59,691 nucleotides of DNA from an uncultured Myxococcales bacterium (GTDB lineage: Bacteria > Myxococcota_A > UBA9042 > CAIXZC01). The notes below the pieces were generated by a model. That model was given only the letters and a program-made list of their open reading frames with translations, was not told where the DNA came from and made no database searches. Position 1 is the stretch's first letter. The number at the start of each line of letters is the position of its first letter. Positions 26,601-35,063 of this stretch are shown one piece after another. Made by a program: the position numbers and the translations under genes. Location: the NCBI GenBank assembly GCA_903895725.1, contig CAITUV010000071.1:1-59691 (forward strand), read 5' to 3'.

Positions 26601-28513
26601 ACCACCCGGGTATCCCGGATGAACTGCCCGTTGTCGGCGAGCATGTACGCGTCGACGTACACGTCTTCGGACAGCTCGGAATCCAGGTCCACCAGGAGCT
26701 GGGCCTTGCCGTCCTTGACTTCGAGGGTCTTGGTGAGCACGGTCTGGTTCTTGCGCACCAGGTCGAGGAAGATGTGGTTGTACCCGCCCGTCACCCAGGC
26801 ATCGATCTGCATGGTCCCGCCGACCTTGTAGATGGCCTTGTCGGTGCGCAGCAGGATGTGGGCCTCGGACGTGCCCGTGTCATAGTCGAACTTGCGTGCG
26901 GCCGAATCGCCGTCTGCAGTGACGGCTGCCACTTCGATCGAGAGGGCTCCGAGGTGAGGCAGGAGCTGGACCTTGCCCGGTCCCTCCGCCCCAATCTGAA
27001 CCTCGTCCCCCTCATCGTCGAGCTCGGCCCCATTGACCGTCAGCGTGCAGGTCGACTGGACCGGCGCACCGGTCGGATCGGTGACGAACAGGTAGAACCA
27101 GTTCCACACGTCGGGAACCACCTCGCCCGACTCGGGGATGAGCACGATGTCGAGCAGGCTGTTGGCCACCACCACGGTCTTGACGACCTTCTGCTCGTGC
27201 TCGGCCGTGTCGGTTACTGCAATCTCGACCATCAGCAGGGCCTTTCCGTCCTCCAGCGGCTGGCCGATGAGGTAGTCGGGCAGCGTGTAGGTGAACTTGT
27301 AGAGCCCCGACTCGTTGGTCTTCCCGTTGATGACCGTGGCCGGCGTCCACTCCGCCACGTACTGGAACACGGTCACCTTCACCGAGCCTCCGTCCACCGG
27401 CTTGCCGAAGAAGTAGTCGGCCTGGACTTCGCCGGACAGCTTCTGCCCCGGCTGATAGAAGGCTTTGTCCAGGCTCGCGTTGACCTTGAACTTGGGCAGC
27501 GCATACCGGTCCACCGTCACGGTCTTCTCGCTGACCACCTCCCCGATGGTCGCCCGCAACGTGTACGAGCCCATCAGCACCTGCGTCGCCAGGTCGAACT
27601 GCGCCCAGCCGATGCCGTACTCGTTGGTCTTGTCGAGCCGCTTGAACACCTTGTTCCCCTTGGAATCCATGACCTCGAACAGAATGTCCTGGTTCGCCAG
27701 GGGAGCCTTGTCCAGACGATTGAGCGCCAGCGCACGAAGGTGCATGGTCTGGCCCGGCTGGTAGATCGGCTTGTCCGACGTGAGCAGCAGGCGGCTCTCC
27801 CGCACCACGGTCACCTCAGTCTCCACGACCCCCTGGGCCCCATCGCCGACGACTAAGGCCTTGACCTCCAGGGTCCCTTCCTTCTCCGCCGGAAGGTCGA
27901 GCACCACCAGGCCGAAGTCGTCCGTGGTCCCTTCGAGCCGGTAATCCTTGCCCGCCAGCGTCGCGGTCAGCTCGATCTTGCGGCCCTTGAGCGGCAGGCC
28001 GTTTCTCGGATCATGGAGGAACGCCCGCAGCATCGTGGTCTGCCCTTCGAGCAGCTTGTCCGGGACCATCACCACCAGGTCGGCCTTGTCGATGAGCATG
28101 AACAGAGACCGCTTGCCGGTGATGGTGCCCGAGCCTGTGTCGAGGCGGTAAGAGACCACGTACTCGGCCTCTTCCCCGGTGGACTCGAGCTTCGGGGCTC
28201 CCTTCACATGGACCGCGACCGTGTCTTCCCCCGGCTGGAGAACGAACGATCCGGTGCCCGAATACTTCTCGTCTTCCGTGAGGTGGCGACAGGTGACCTC
28301 GGCCTTGCCCGAGACTTCCTTGCCTCCCACGTTGGCCAGGGGGAAGTAGACCTCGAGCGCCCCCCCGACCACCTTGGCCGACATGCTGCTCTCATCCAGG
28401 GAGATCGGGCCTGCCGTGAGATTATCCCCCGGCGGTACCTGTTCTTCCTGGCCACACCCCCACCACGGGAGTGACAGGAGCAGCCACGCGGCGATGATTG
28501 TGAACTTTCTCAT
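23624..28513 (-). CDS. Alpha-2-macroglobulin lipoprotein, predicted selenoprotein with Sec at the thioester position (Sec1149)
   Basis: Two open frames, 28513-25070 and 25066-23624, are in the same frame and joined by one UGA (25069-25067). Read through, they give a 1629-residue bacterial alpha-2-macroglobulin. Lipobox WWGC (C20); MG2 domain at TSDKPIYQPGQTMHLRA; bait/ANA region; A2M domain FPETLYIEPALITDNQGKASVDIP with ITEWRM; thioester motif LQLPGG-U-FEQTTSSAWPN; thioester alpha/alpha barrel in the following about 250 residues; C-terminal receptor-type domain. The UGA falls exactly on the Cys of the CxEQ motif, whose Gln is intact. A SECIS-like hairpin lies 17 nt downstream. A2Ms trap proteases at the membrane surface. 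GGAGGTGCAGCG precedes the ATG. If it is not Sec, it is a gene broken at its most conserved residue. Confidence 0.82.
25040..25069 (-). promoter_or_regulatory. UGA Sec codon and SECIS-like hairpin in alpha-2-macroglobulin
   Basis: On the minus strand the UGA is followed by a stem CCACGTC (25056-25050) pairing with GGCGTGG (25046-25040). There are six Watson-Crick pairs and one G-T pair, with apical loop GTC. The loop begins 17 nt after the UGA and starts with G. If the two inner pairs open, the loop is TCGTCGG. This satisfies the loose bacterial SECIS rules (short stem, G at the start of the loop, about 16-37 nt from the UGA). It is less striking than the copy at 13602. Confidence 0.6.
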
Positions 28514-28983
28514 CGCTGCACCTCCTTGATGTGCACGTTGTTTACGGTTCCATGGGGCCCGCCTTCCCACCTGACGAGCCATCCGGCCCCATCATCCCGC
28601 AGAGCCGGGCTGCGGGTCAACGGGTTTCGTGCGGTCATCGGGTCGGCCATTGGAATCCCCCTCGTTCCCTGTTCCGGGGGGATCGGATGCAAAGCGTGTG
28701 CCAGGGAGGCGGCAGGCGGCGGGGAAAGGCCGGCGGCGGGGAAAGGCATAGGACGAATAGGACAGATGGGACGAATAGGGCAAACAGGACCCGCCGCCCC
28801 CCGCGGAAGAACGGCATCTATAGCGGGATTGGCTGCCTGGCAAGTGCGGCCGAGCAGTCACACCGGCAGCAAGCGCAGAGAAACCAGGCAGGCCCACCGG
28901 CCGTCAGTCAAACCCACCCTCTAGATCCGCGCCGCGTCCTATGTCTTCCATTCGTCCTATTCGTCCTATTCGTCCTATTGGTC
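28514..28983. other. Intergenic region with 9-bp repeats in opposite orientations
   Basis: No convincing gene. The left part is the upstream region of the alpha-2-macroglobulin gene. Around 28749-28780 there are degenerate copies of GGACGAATAG. At 28948-28989 there are five copies of ATTCGTCCT-type units, the reverse complement of the first set, running through the galE stop codon. The middle (28790-28940) is unassigned. Confidence 0.6.
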
Positions 28984-28989
28984 CTATTC
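28948..28989. repeat. 9-bp tandem repeat (ATTCGTCCT) at the galE 3' end
   Basis: Units ATTCGTCCT x3, ATTGGTCCT and ATTCTTCTT. The array overlaps the last codons and the stop of galE, whose C terminus is a run of Glu. Inverted partners lie at about 28749-28780, so a stem could form across about 170 bp. Confidence 0.8.
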
Positions 28990-29997
28990 TTCTTCCCCCC
29001 CCGGGTACCCCGTCGGGTTCTCCACCCGCCACTTCCACGCGGTCTCGACGACCGACTCGATGGTGGTGTAGCGCGGATTCCAGCCGAGCAGCTTCCGGGC
29101 GTGGGCGTTGTCGGCCACCAGGGCTGGCGCATCGCCTGGCCGGCGGGGGGCAAAGCAATAGGGTACCTTGCGCCCGGATACCTTCTCCACGGCCTGGATG
29201 ACCTCGAGGTTGCTGCTTCCCGTCCCGGTTCCCAGGTTGACGATGTGTCGGGTTCCCCTCGGCGTGGACGGTGCCAGCAGGAGCTCGGCCGCTGCCACGT
29301 GGGCATCGGCCAGATCGCGTACGTGAACGTAGTCCCGGATACAGGTTCCGTCGCGGGTTGGATAGTCGTTCCCGAAGACCTTCAGCTCCGGCGCACGCCC
29401 CAGCACGGCATCGATCACCAGCGGGATCAGGTGGGTTTCGGGACGGTGGTCCTCGCCCAGATCGTCCGTGGACCCGGCGGCATTGAAATAGCGCAGCGCT
29501 GCAAACGACAGCTTCCCGGTCGATGCCAGCCAGGACAGCATGCTTTCGCAGGTCTGCTTGGTCTGCCCGTACGGGCTCACGGCAGGCTTGACCGTTGCCG
29601 CCTCGTCGATCGGGACGGAATCCGGCTCACCGTACACGGTGCACGACGACGAGAACACGAAGTTGGCGACCCCGTGCTCGACCAGCTCGGCCAGGAGCAT
29701 CGATGTGCCCCCGATGTTCACGGCGAAGTAATCGTGGGCACGCTCGAACGAGTGGCCGACGTAGGTCAAGGCGGCAAAGTGGAGCACGCAGTCGGGCCGC
29801 CCTCCCTCCAACGCTGCCCGGACTGCCCCACGATCCCCGATTTCGCCCTCCACGAACCGGGCTTTGGCAGGAACGGCGGCCCTGTGCCCTGCCGAGAGGT
29901 CGTCGAGCACGGTCACGCTCCATCCCCGCTCGAGCAGGAGCCTTGCGGTCACGCTGCCGATGTATCCGGCCCCGCCCGTCACGAGTGCAGTTGGCAT
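28984..29997 (-). CDS. galE: UDP-glucose 4-epimerase
   Basis: Interconverts UDP-glucose and UDP-galactose for polysaccharide and lipopolysaccharide synthesis; cytoplasmic, NAD-dependent. 337 aa, the usual length. Rossmann motif TGGAGYIGS (7-15), SSSCTVYG with the catalytic Ser/Thr (116-123), and catalytic YxxxK as Y143 and K147 in SPYGQTK. Substrate-side motifs RYFNAAG and RDYVHVRDLADAH are intact. The start is the ATG immediately before the Rossmann fold; the longer frame upstream is not conserved-looking. The last residues PGGEEE run into a tandem repeat array. Other nucleotide-sugar epimerases are possible, but the motif set is that of GalE. Confidence 0.95.
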   Translation of the reverse strand: MPTALVTGGAGYIGSVTARLLLERGWSVTVLDDLSAGHRAAVPAKARFVEGEIGDRGAVRAALEGGRPDCVLHFAALTYVGHSFERAHDYFAVNIGGTSMLLAELVEHGVANFVFSSSCTVYGEPDSVPIDEAATVKPAVSPYGQTKQTCESMLSWLASTGKLSFAALRYFNAAGSTDDLGEDHRPETHLIPLVIDAVLGRAPELKVFGNDYPTRDGTCIRDYVHVRDLADAHVAAAELLLAPSTPRGTRHIVNLGTGTGSSNLEVIQAVEKVSGRKVPYCFAPRRPGDAPALVADNAHARKLLGWNPRYTTIESVVETAWKWRVENPTGYPGGEEE

Positions 29998-30069
29998 GTT
30001 CCTCACCCTGAGTGCTGGAGGTCGCCAATTCCGGGACGGACGATCCTCCCTCCATGCGTCAGGAGCCTT

Positions 30070-30094
30070 TCCCCCGAGCCCCGAGCCCCGAACC
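30070..30094. repeat. 7-8-bp repeat (GAGCCCC) directly 3' of the Cys-rich lipoprotein
   Basis: CCCCCGAGCCCCGAGCCCCGA, about three units, ending at the last base before the stop codon of the minus-strand gene that ends at 30095. Confidence 0.55.
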
Positions 30095-32896
30095 CTACGG
30101 ATTGCAGTCCGCGGTGAGGGACATGTCGTCCACGAGCACGCCGACGCCTTCGCTGCTGTTGCCGGCTGCGGTGTCGAACGCGAACTGCAGGCTGATGGTC
30201 TTGCCGGCAAACTCCGAGACGTCCACGGATACGTCCTCCCAGTTGGGGCCGACGCCGTTCTTCAGGTCGTCCTTGGTCCACACGGTGGTCGGAGTGTTGC
30301 CCACGAGCACGGAAAGCTCGAGCGTGTCGGAAGCGGCCTCGGCTGCGATGTCCGCCTGCACCTTGAAGGTCAGCGTGTAGGTCTGGCCGGCGGGCAGGGT
30401 CATGGTCTTGGACGTGGCTGTACCGTTGTTCGGCAGGGGCAGCGGGATGCCGAGGTTGATAGTGTACATGCAGGAGCCGAACATCCCCTCGGTCATGCCG
30501 TAGTAGAGGGCTGCGGGCGAAGAGACGAAGCCGCATTCCCCGGCCACCTTCCAGCCGATGGAGAAGTCGAATCCGGGGATTCCCCCGCCCAGATCCATGG
30601 CGTTGACGAAGGTGAACCCACCGTTGTCGCCGGCATCGAAGCTCTGCTCCCAGGTGAACTCCTCGCAGCAGCCTTCGGCGCCGGTCGGGGTGTACTTGCA
30701 CTCGTCGTCGACACACGTGTCGGTGGTGCACTTGTCGTCGCCGTCGTCGCATTCGGTGTCGTTGTGGCAGCAGCCGGGGATCGGGTCGAAGGTGCAGGTC
30801 CCCGCGGTCTTGTTGCACTTGCCCTTGAGGCACTGGTCCGGATTGACACAGTCGGCATCGGCCTGGCAGCAGCCTTCTGCACCGGTGTAGATGAACTCGC
30901 ACTGGTTGGCGATGCACTTGTCGTCGGAGCACTTGTCGTCGCCGTCATCGCACTCGTCGTCGGCGTGGCAGCAGTTCTTCACGTCCTCGAGGCCGCACTT
31001 GTGCTCGGCCGAGCAGGTGGGGGCCTGGCAGACGTCGGGGGTCTCACAGTCGTCGGGCGTCAGGCAGCACCCTTCCTCACCGGTGAGCTTGTGGGTGCAC
31101 TTGTTGTTGATGCACAAGTCGTCGGTGCAGAAGTCGTCCCCGTCGTCGCAATCTTCGTCCGTGAGGCAGCAGTCGGGCAGGTCCTCGTACGTGCACTTGT
31201 GGCCTGCGCTGCACGAGGTCTTCTGGCACGCTGTGCCGGGGGTACAGTCTTCGACCTTGAGGCAGCAGTCCTTCTCCTCGGTGAGCTGGTAGGAGCACTG
31301 GTTCGCCACGCACTTGTCCTTGGTGCAGACGTCGTCCTTGTCGTCGCAGTCCTTGTCGGCCTCGCAGCATCCGGGCCCCAGGTCGAACAGGCAGTTGCCG
31401 TTGACGCAGTGGGGGACCTGGCAGGAGATGGTCGGGATGCACTCGGAGTCCTTCTTGCAGCAGTCCGGCTTGTCCTCGTACACGCACTGGTTGTCGATGC
31501 ACTTGTCGATGGTGCAGACCTGGGAGTCGTTGCACTGTCCCTGGTCGATGCAGCAGCCCTGGATGAAGTCATGGGGTCCGCACTTGCCGTTCTGGCAGAC
31601 GTCCTTGGTGCACAGGTTGTCGTCGTTGCAGTCCGCGTCGACCTTGCAGCATCCTTCGACGTCCCAGTAGAAACACTGCTTGGCCGTGCACTTGTCGTCG
31701 GTGCAGGGGTTGCCGTCGTCGCAGTCCGTATCCACGTTGCAGCAGCCCACGCTCGGCTCATACGCACATTCGCCGGCGTTGCAGACCGCCATGTGGCACT
31801 TGAGCTCCGGTGGCGGGCAGTCGTCCGGGCCGTGGCAGCAGCCATCGCTCAGCGCCACCCAGTCGCACCGGTAGTTAGCGCACACGTCCTGGGTGCAGTC
31901 GATCTTGTCGTCGCACTCGGAGTTCTCGAGGCAGCAGCCTGCCTGACCCACGTTGGGGCCGTGCTGACACATGTTGTCGACGCACGAGTCAAGAGTGCAC
32001 TCGTTGGAATCCTCGCACTCCTCATCGGTCTTGCAGCATCCGCCTTCCGGGAACTCGATGACGCAGTGACCGCCGAGGCACTGGTCCTCGGTGCACGGGT
32101 CGCCGTCATCACAGTCCTTGACCCCCTTGCACACCTTGACGTGCTTGTGCACGCAGCGGAACTCCTCGCAGGAATCCTCGGTCGTCGTGTCCATGTCGTT
32201 GCACTCGGAATCTTCGGAGCAGCAACCCTCGACCGGCATCCCCGCAGAGGTGAACTCCTCGTAGATGCAGTTCTGGTTGAGGCACTTGTCCAGCGTGCAA
32301 TCGTTGAGGTCTTCGCACTCGGGCGTTCCGGAGCACTGGCAGCCGGATACTGAGCTGTCGATGGGATGAACGCACAGCCCGAACACGCACCGGTCCGAGC
32401 TGCACGGATTGGAATCGTTGCAATCCGCGTTGCTCTGGCAGCAATCCTGGAGCGGGTCGAAGGCGCAGATCCCCTCGACGCACTTGTTCGCGGTGCAGAT
32501 GTCCAGGTCGTCGCAGTCCGTATCCGCCGCGCAGCAGAGCGGGTCCGGCCAATCGTACACGCACATGCCGTCGACGCACGACTCGTTGGTGCACGAGTTC
32601 GAGTCGTCGCAGTCCATGGGGACCTCGCAGCAGCCGTCCCCCCCCACGAAGCTGTACTGACAGAAGCCCTCGATGCACGTGCCCTGCATGCACATGTTTC
32701 CGTTGTCGCACGCCTCGTCCGTCTCGCACGGAACCGGGACCGCACACTCCGGTGCCGTGGCGGTGCAGGCCGCATCCGCCTCGCAGCCGCAGACCTCGCC
32801 AAGAGCATCCTTCTCGCCGCCGGTGCCCGAGCAACCGGAACCCACCGCCAGAGCCGCGACCAGAGCCAAACTCACACAGAAGGACAGACGGTTCAT
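30095..32896 (-). CDS. Cys-rich repeat lipoprotein with C-terminal beta-sandwich
   Basis: 933-aa lipoprotein (signal peptide to GSGC). From about residue 30 to 730 it is built of roughly twenty Cys-rich units of about 35 residues. The pattern is GCC-x4-DCDDG-x2-CT-x2-KC-x4-C-x-Y, with six Cys per unit and Asp-Asp-Gly turns that probably bind Ca2+ and are held by disulfides. The last about 200 residues are a different domain (ANTITRYP-unlike, beta-rich: WEQSFDAGDNGGFTF, TLTFKVQADIAAEA, LQFAFDTAAGNSSEGVGVLVDD), like a carbohydrate-binding or MAM-type jelly roll. This suggests a stalk presenting a binding head. GGAGGAG precedes the ATG. It is similar in style to, but distinct from, the repeats at 35064 and 37435. 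Confidence 0.85.
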   Translation of the reverse strand: MNRLSFCVSLALVAALAVGSGCSGTGGEKDALGEVCGCEADAACTATAPECAVPVPCETDEACDNGNMCMQGTCIEGFCQYSFVGGDGCCEVPMDCDDSNSCTNESCVDGMCVYDWPDPLCCAADTDCDDLDICTANKCVEGICAFDPLQDCCQSNADCNDSNPCSSDRCVFGLCVHPIDSSVSGCQCSGTPECEDLNDCTLDKCLNQNCIYEEFTSAGMPVEGCCSEDSECNDMDTTTEDSCEEFRCVHKHVKVCKGVKDCDDGDPCTEDQCLGGHCVIEFPEGGCCKTDEECEDSNECTLDSCVDNMCQHGPNVGQAGCCLENSECDDKIDCTQDVCANYRCDWVALSDGCCHGPDDCPPPELKCHMAVCNAGECAYEPSVGCCNVDTDCDDGNPCTDDKCTAKQCFYWDVEGCCKVDADCNDDNLCTKDVCQNGKCGPHDFIQGCCIDQGQCNDSQVCTIDKCIDNQCVYEDKPDCCKKDSECIPTISCQVPHCVNGNCLFDLGPGCCEADKDCDDKDDVCTKDKCVANQCSYQLTEEKDCCLKVEDCTPGTACQKTSCSAGHKCTYEDLPDCCLTDEDCDDGDDFCTDDLCINNKCTHKLTGEEGCCLTPDDCETPDVCQAPTCSAEHKCGLEDVKNCCHADDECDDGDDKCSDDKCIANQCEFIYTGAEGCCQADADCVNPDQCLKGKCNKTAGTCTFDPIPGCCHNDTECDDGDDKCTTDTCVDDECKYTPTGAEGCCEEFTWEQSFDAGDNGGFTFVNAMDLGGGIPGFDFSIGWKVAGECGFVSSPAALYYGMTEGMFGSCMYTINLGIPLPLPNNGTATSKTMTLPAGQTYTLTFKVQADIAAEAASDTLELSVLVGNTPTTVWTKDDLKNGVGPNWEDVSVDVSEFAGKTISLQFAFDTAAGNSSEGVGVLVDDMSLTADCNP

Positions 32897-32975
32897 GAAG
32901 CTCCTCCAGGTTCAAAGCCGGGGGTCATCTTAACCAAGTACGACGCGCGGCGCAAGGATTGCCGTCACCGCCTTC

Positions 32976-33052
32976 TTCGGCATCGGCATCGACATCGATA
33001 TCGCAATCGCAATCGCAGTCGCAGTCGCAGTCGCAGTCTTACTCGCAATCGC
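32976..33052. repeat. Hexamer tandem repeat (TCGCAG/TCGCAA/TCGGCA)
   Basis: About twelve hexamers drifting from CATCGG through CATCGA and ATCGCA to GTCGCA, 16 bp downstream of the stop of the minus-strand lipid-kinase-like gene and upstream of the Cys-rich lipoprotein. It is not coding in any supported gene. Confidence 0.85.
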
Positions 33053-33068
33053 CGCGCCGCTCCCTTTC

Positions 33069-34064
33069 CTAGAGGAGCCTCAGGAGCCGCACCGCGTTGG
33101 GAATGGTGTTGAACACGACTTGTCGGCGGTATCCGTGCGCATCGCCGCCAATCTGGAACGGCACGTCGACGTCCGTGGAAATCTCCACCTCTTCGACCAG
33201 CCAGTCCTGGATTCCGCCCGGCTGCTCCCCCTTCCAGATCTGCGGGAGCTGCGCCAGGATCGATGCGGCCATCATGTGCCCGATGCGCAGGTGCATGCGG
33301 TTCGGCTCTCGGGTTGCAAAGGGCAGAATCTTGAACCCGTACCCGTAAAACGGAACGGTACCGGCCAGTGCGATGGTCATGGGCCCTTCGTAGAGCAAGT
33401 CGCCCGGGCCATAGCTCCGGATCACCTGCCCATCCGGTCCCAGCTTGACCGCATCGCCCCGCTTCACCACCGCCCGAACGATCGGAATCTGTCCCTTGAG
33501 GGCCTTGACCGTGCGAGTCGGGACGGTGCGGGTAAAGATGGCCAGAAAGTACCCGGCCAGCGTCTGCACCACCGGCTTGAGCTTCCCCGAGCCCAACTTC
33601 TCCTTGGTCGTCCGGTAGTCGTTCAGGATCTCGGCATCCAGGCCGACCCCCGTGAACGGACATCGGATCCCCTCGGTTTCGAGCAGCGAGATGGGCACCA
33701 CTTCCCGAGTCGCGCTGCGGATGTAGGTTCTCAAGTCCCCCTTGAGATTGCCCGAGCTCACCATCCGGGCCATGGCGTTGCCGGTTCCGAGCATGAGGAT
33801 GCCCACGGCGGGCTGCCGGTCCAACGGGTAGCGGGCAAGCTGGTTGATCAGGTGCATGACCGTGCCGTCGCCGCCTCCGGCAAACACGGTCTCGTATCCC
33901 CGTTCGATGATGATGCGGGCGATCTCCTGGGAATCGCCCGCCGATGACGACAGAAAGAGATCCTCGGGCGGGACCAGCTCTCCCGACATCTCGGCAACTT
34001 CCCGGGTCACCTTCTTGGCATTGCGGTTGAGGACCACCGCAAATCTTCCCACGTCAGGGCTCAT
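33069..34064 (-). CDS. Diacylglycerol/sphingosine-kinase-like lipid kinase (DAGK catalytic domain)
   Basis: 331-aa cytoplasmic protein. The nucleotide-binding motif GGGDGT (63-68) and the following GTGNAMAR (93-100) define the DAGK/NAD-kinase-like fold; the C-terminal beta-sandwich half ends with VPFQIGGDAHG, where the family has GE/GD-G. Soluble members (YegS, DgkB) phosphorylate lipids such as diacylglycerol or phosphatidylglycerol. GAGGAGGCATC precedes the ATG. It stands alone, divergent from the sirtuin gene with about 155 bp between. The precise lipid substrate is not visible. Confidence 0.9.
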   Translation of the reverse strand: MSPDVGRFAVVLNRNAKKVTREVAEMSGELVPPEDLFLSSSAGDSQEIARIIIERGYETVFAGGGDGTVMHLINQLARYPLDRQPAVGILMLGTGNAMARMVSSGNLKGDLRTYIRSATREVVPISLLETEGIRCPFTGVGLDAEILNDYRTTKEKLGSGKLKPVVQTLAGYFLAIFTRTVPTRTVKALKGQIPIVRAVVKRGDAVKLGPDGQVIRSYGPGDLLYEGPMTIALAGTVPFYGYGFKILPFATREPNRMHLRIGHMMAASILAQLPQIWKGEQPGGIQDWLVEEVEISTDVDVPFQIGGDAHGYRRQVVFNTIPNAVRLLRLL

Positions 34065-34219
34065 GATGCCTCCTCGTTCGCATCAGGGAGTCGGAGCATA
34101 GCGCAGCAACCCGAAACGATCAACTCCGGGTTTAGCGTTCGTCGGGAGCCCCGGAGTGGGGGCACTCCCTCAGTTGCGCTTCGGGGTCCGGGCCGCTATG
34201 CTGCGTGCAGGAGGTACGC

Positions 34220-35023
34220 ATGGGGACGGCATACCGGGGCACCGATGGGGCGGACGAGTCGGGGGGAGATGTCGGGTTGTCCGCCGTGGCAAGGCTTCTG
34301 GCCGAATCCAGGCCTGTAGTGGCACTGACCGGAGCGGGTATCTCGGTTCCTTCCGGGATCCCGGATTTCCGCTCGAAAGGGGGGCTGTGGTCCCGCTACG
34401 ACATCGAGGAGTACGCGACGGCTCACGCCTTCGGCCGCCACCCTCGCAAGTGCTGGAGGCTGTTCGAGGAGCTGAGCTCGCTGCTGGGCTCCGCCCGGCC
34501 AAATCCCGCTCACGAGGCGCTCGCCCGGCTTGAGCGGTTGGGCGTTCTGGACGCTGTGGTCACCCAGAACATCGACAACCTGCACCAGGAGGCGGGCAGC
34601 CGCAACGTGGTGGAGTTCCACGGCTCGGGGGCCGCGCTCTCCTGCCTTTCCTGCGGAGCCCGCCATGGAGCTGCCGAGGCCGACCGGCTCCGGGACGCGG
34701 AGGGAATCCCCTTGTGTCGCTGCGGAGCGGTGCTCAAGCCCGACATCGTGCTCTTTGGGGAGCCCATTCCGGAGCAGGCGATGGAAGCCGCCCAGCGGCT
34801 TGCCGGCGAGGCCCGGGCCATCCTGGTCGTCGGAACCTCGGCCACGGTGATGCCCGCCGCTCTGCTGCCGCGGGTGGTCGCGTCCCGAGGCGGTGCGATC
34901 ATCGAGATGAACCTCACCCGAACGGAGCTTTCCCGCTACGCCCGCGTCCGAATCGAGGGGGACGTGGCGGTCACGCTGCCCGCGTTGGCCGATCACATCG
35001 AGGCGCAGTTGGCACGCCGATGA
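34220..35023 (+). CDS. NAD-dependent protein deacylase, Sir2 family
   Basis: 267-aa sirtuin removing acyl groups from lysines with NAD+. GAGIS (39-43), the motif GIPDFRSKGGLW, TQNIDNLHQEAG (115-126) and catalytic His134 in VEFHGS. The zinc cysteines are C142, C145, C166 and C168, with an unusually tight second pair (C-x-C instead of C-x2-C or C-x3-C), and the FGEP motif follows. An Ala/Tyr/Arg set typical of SIRT5-type desuccinylases is not obvious. AGGAGG lies 5 bp before the ATG; a GTG 15 bp upstream overlaps that site and is rejected. Next to a surface lipoprotein; no functional link seen. Confidence 0.92.
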   Translation: MGTAYRGTDGADESGGDVGLSAVARLLAESRPVVALTGAGISVPSGIPDFRSKGGLWSRYDIEEYATAHAFGRHPRKCWRLFEELSSLLGSARPNPAHEALARLERLGVLDAVVTQNIDNLHQEAGSRNVVEFHGSGAALSCLSCGARHGAAEADRLRDAEGIPLCRCGAVLKPDIVLFGEPIPEQAMEAAQRLAGEARAILVVGTSATVMPAALLPRVVASRGGAIIEMNLTRTELSRYARVRIEGDVAVTLPALADHIEAQLARR

Positions 35024-35063
35024 GTCTGAAGTAAGATGCAGGGCCGTGCAGGGAGGGAAGACG

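Noticed and set aside
32366..33112. Plus-strand frames opposite the Cys-rich lipoprotein
   Set aside because: Shadow frames of the repeat DNA; the minus-strand product has the signal peptide, ribosome site and repeat logic.
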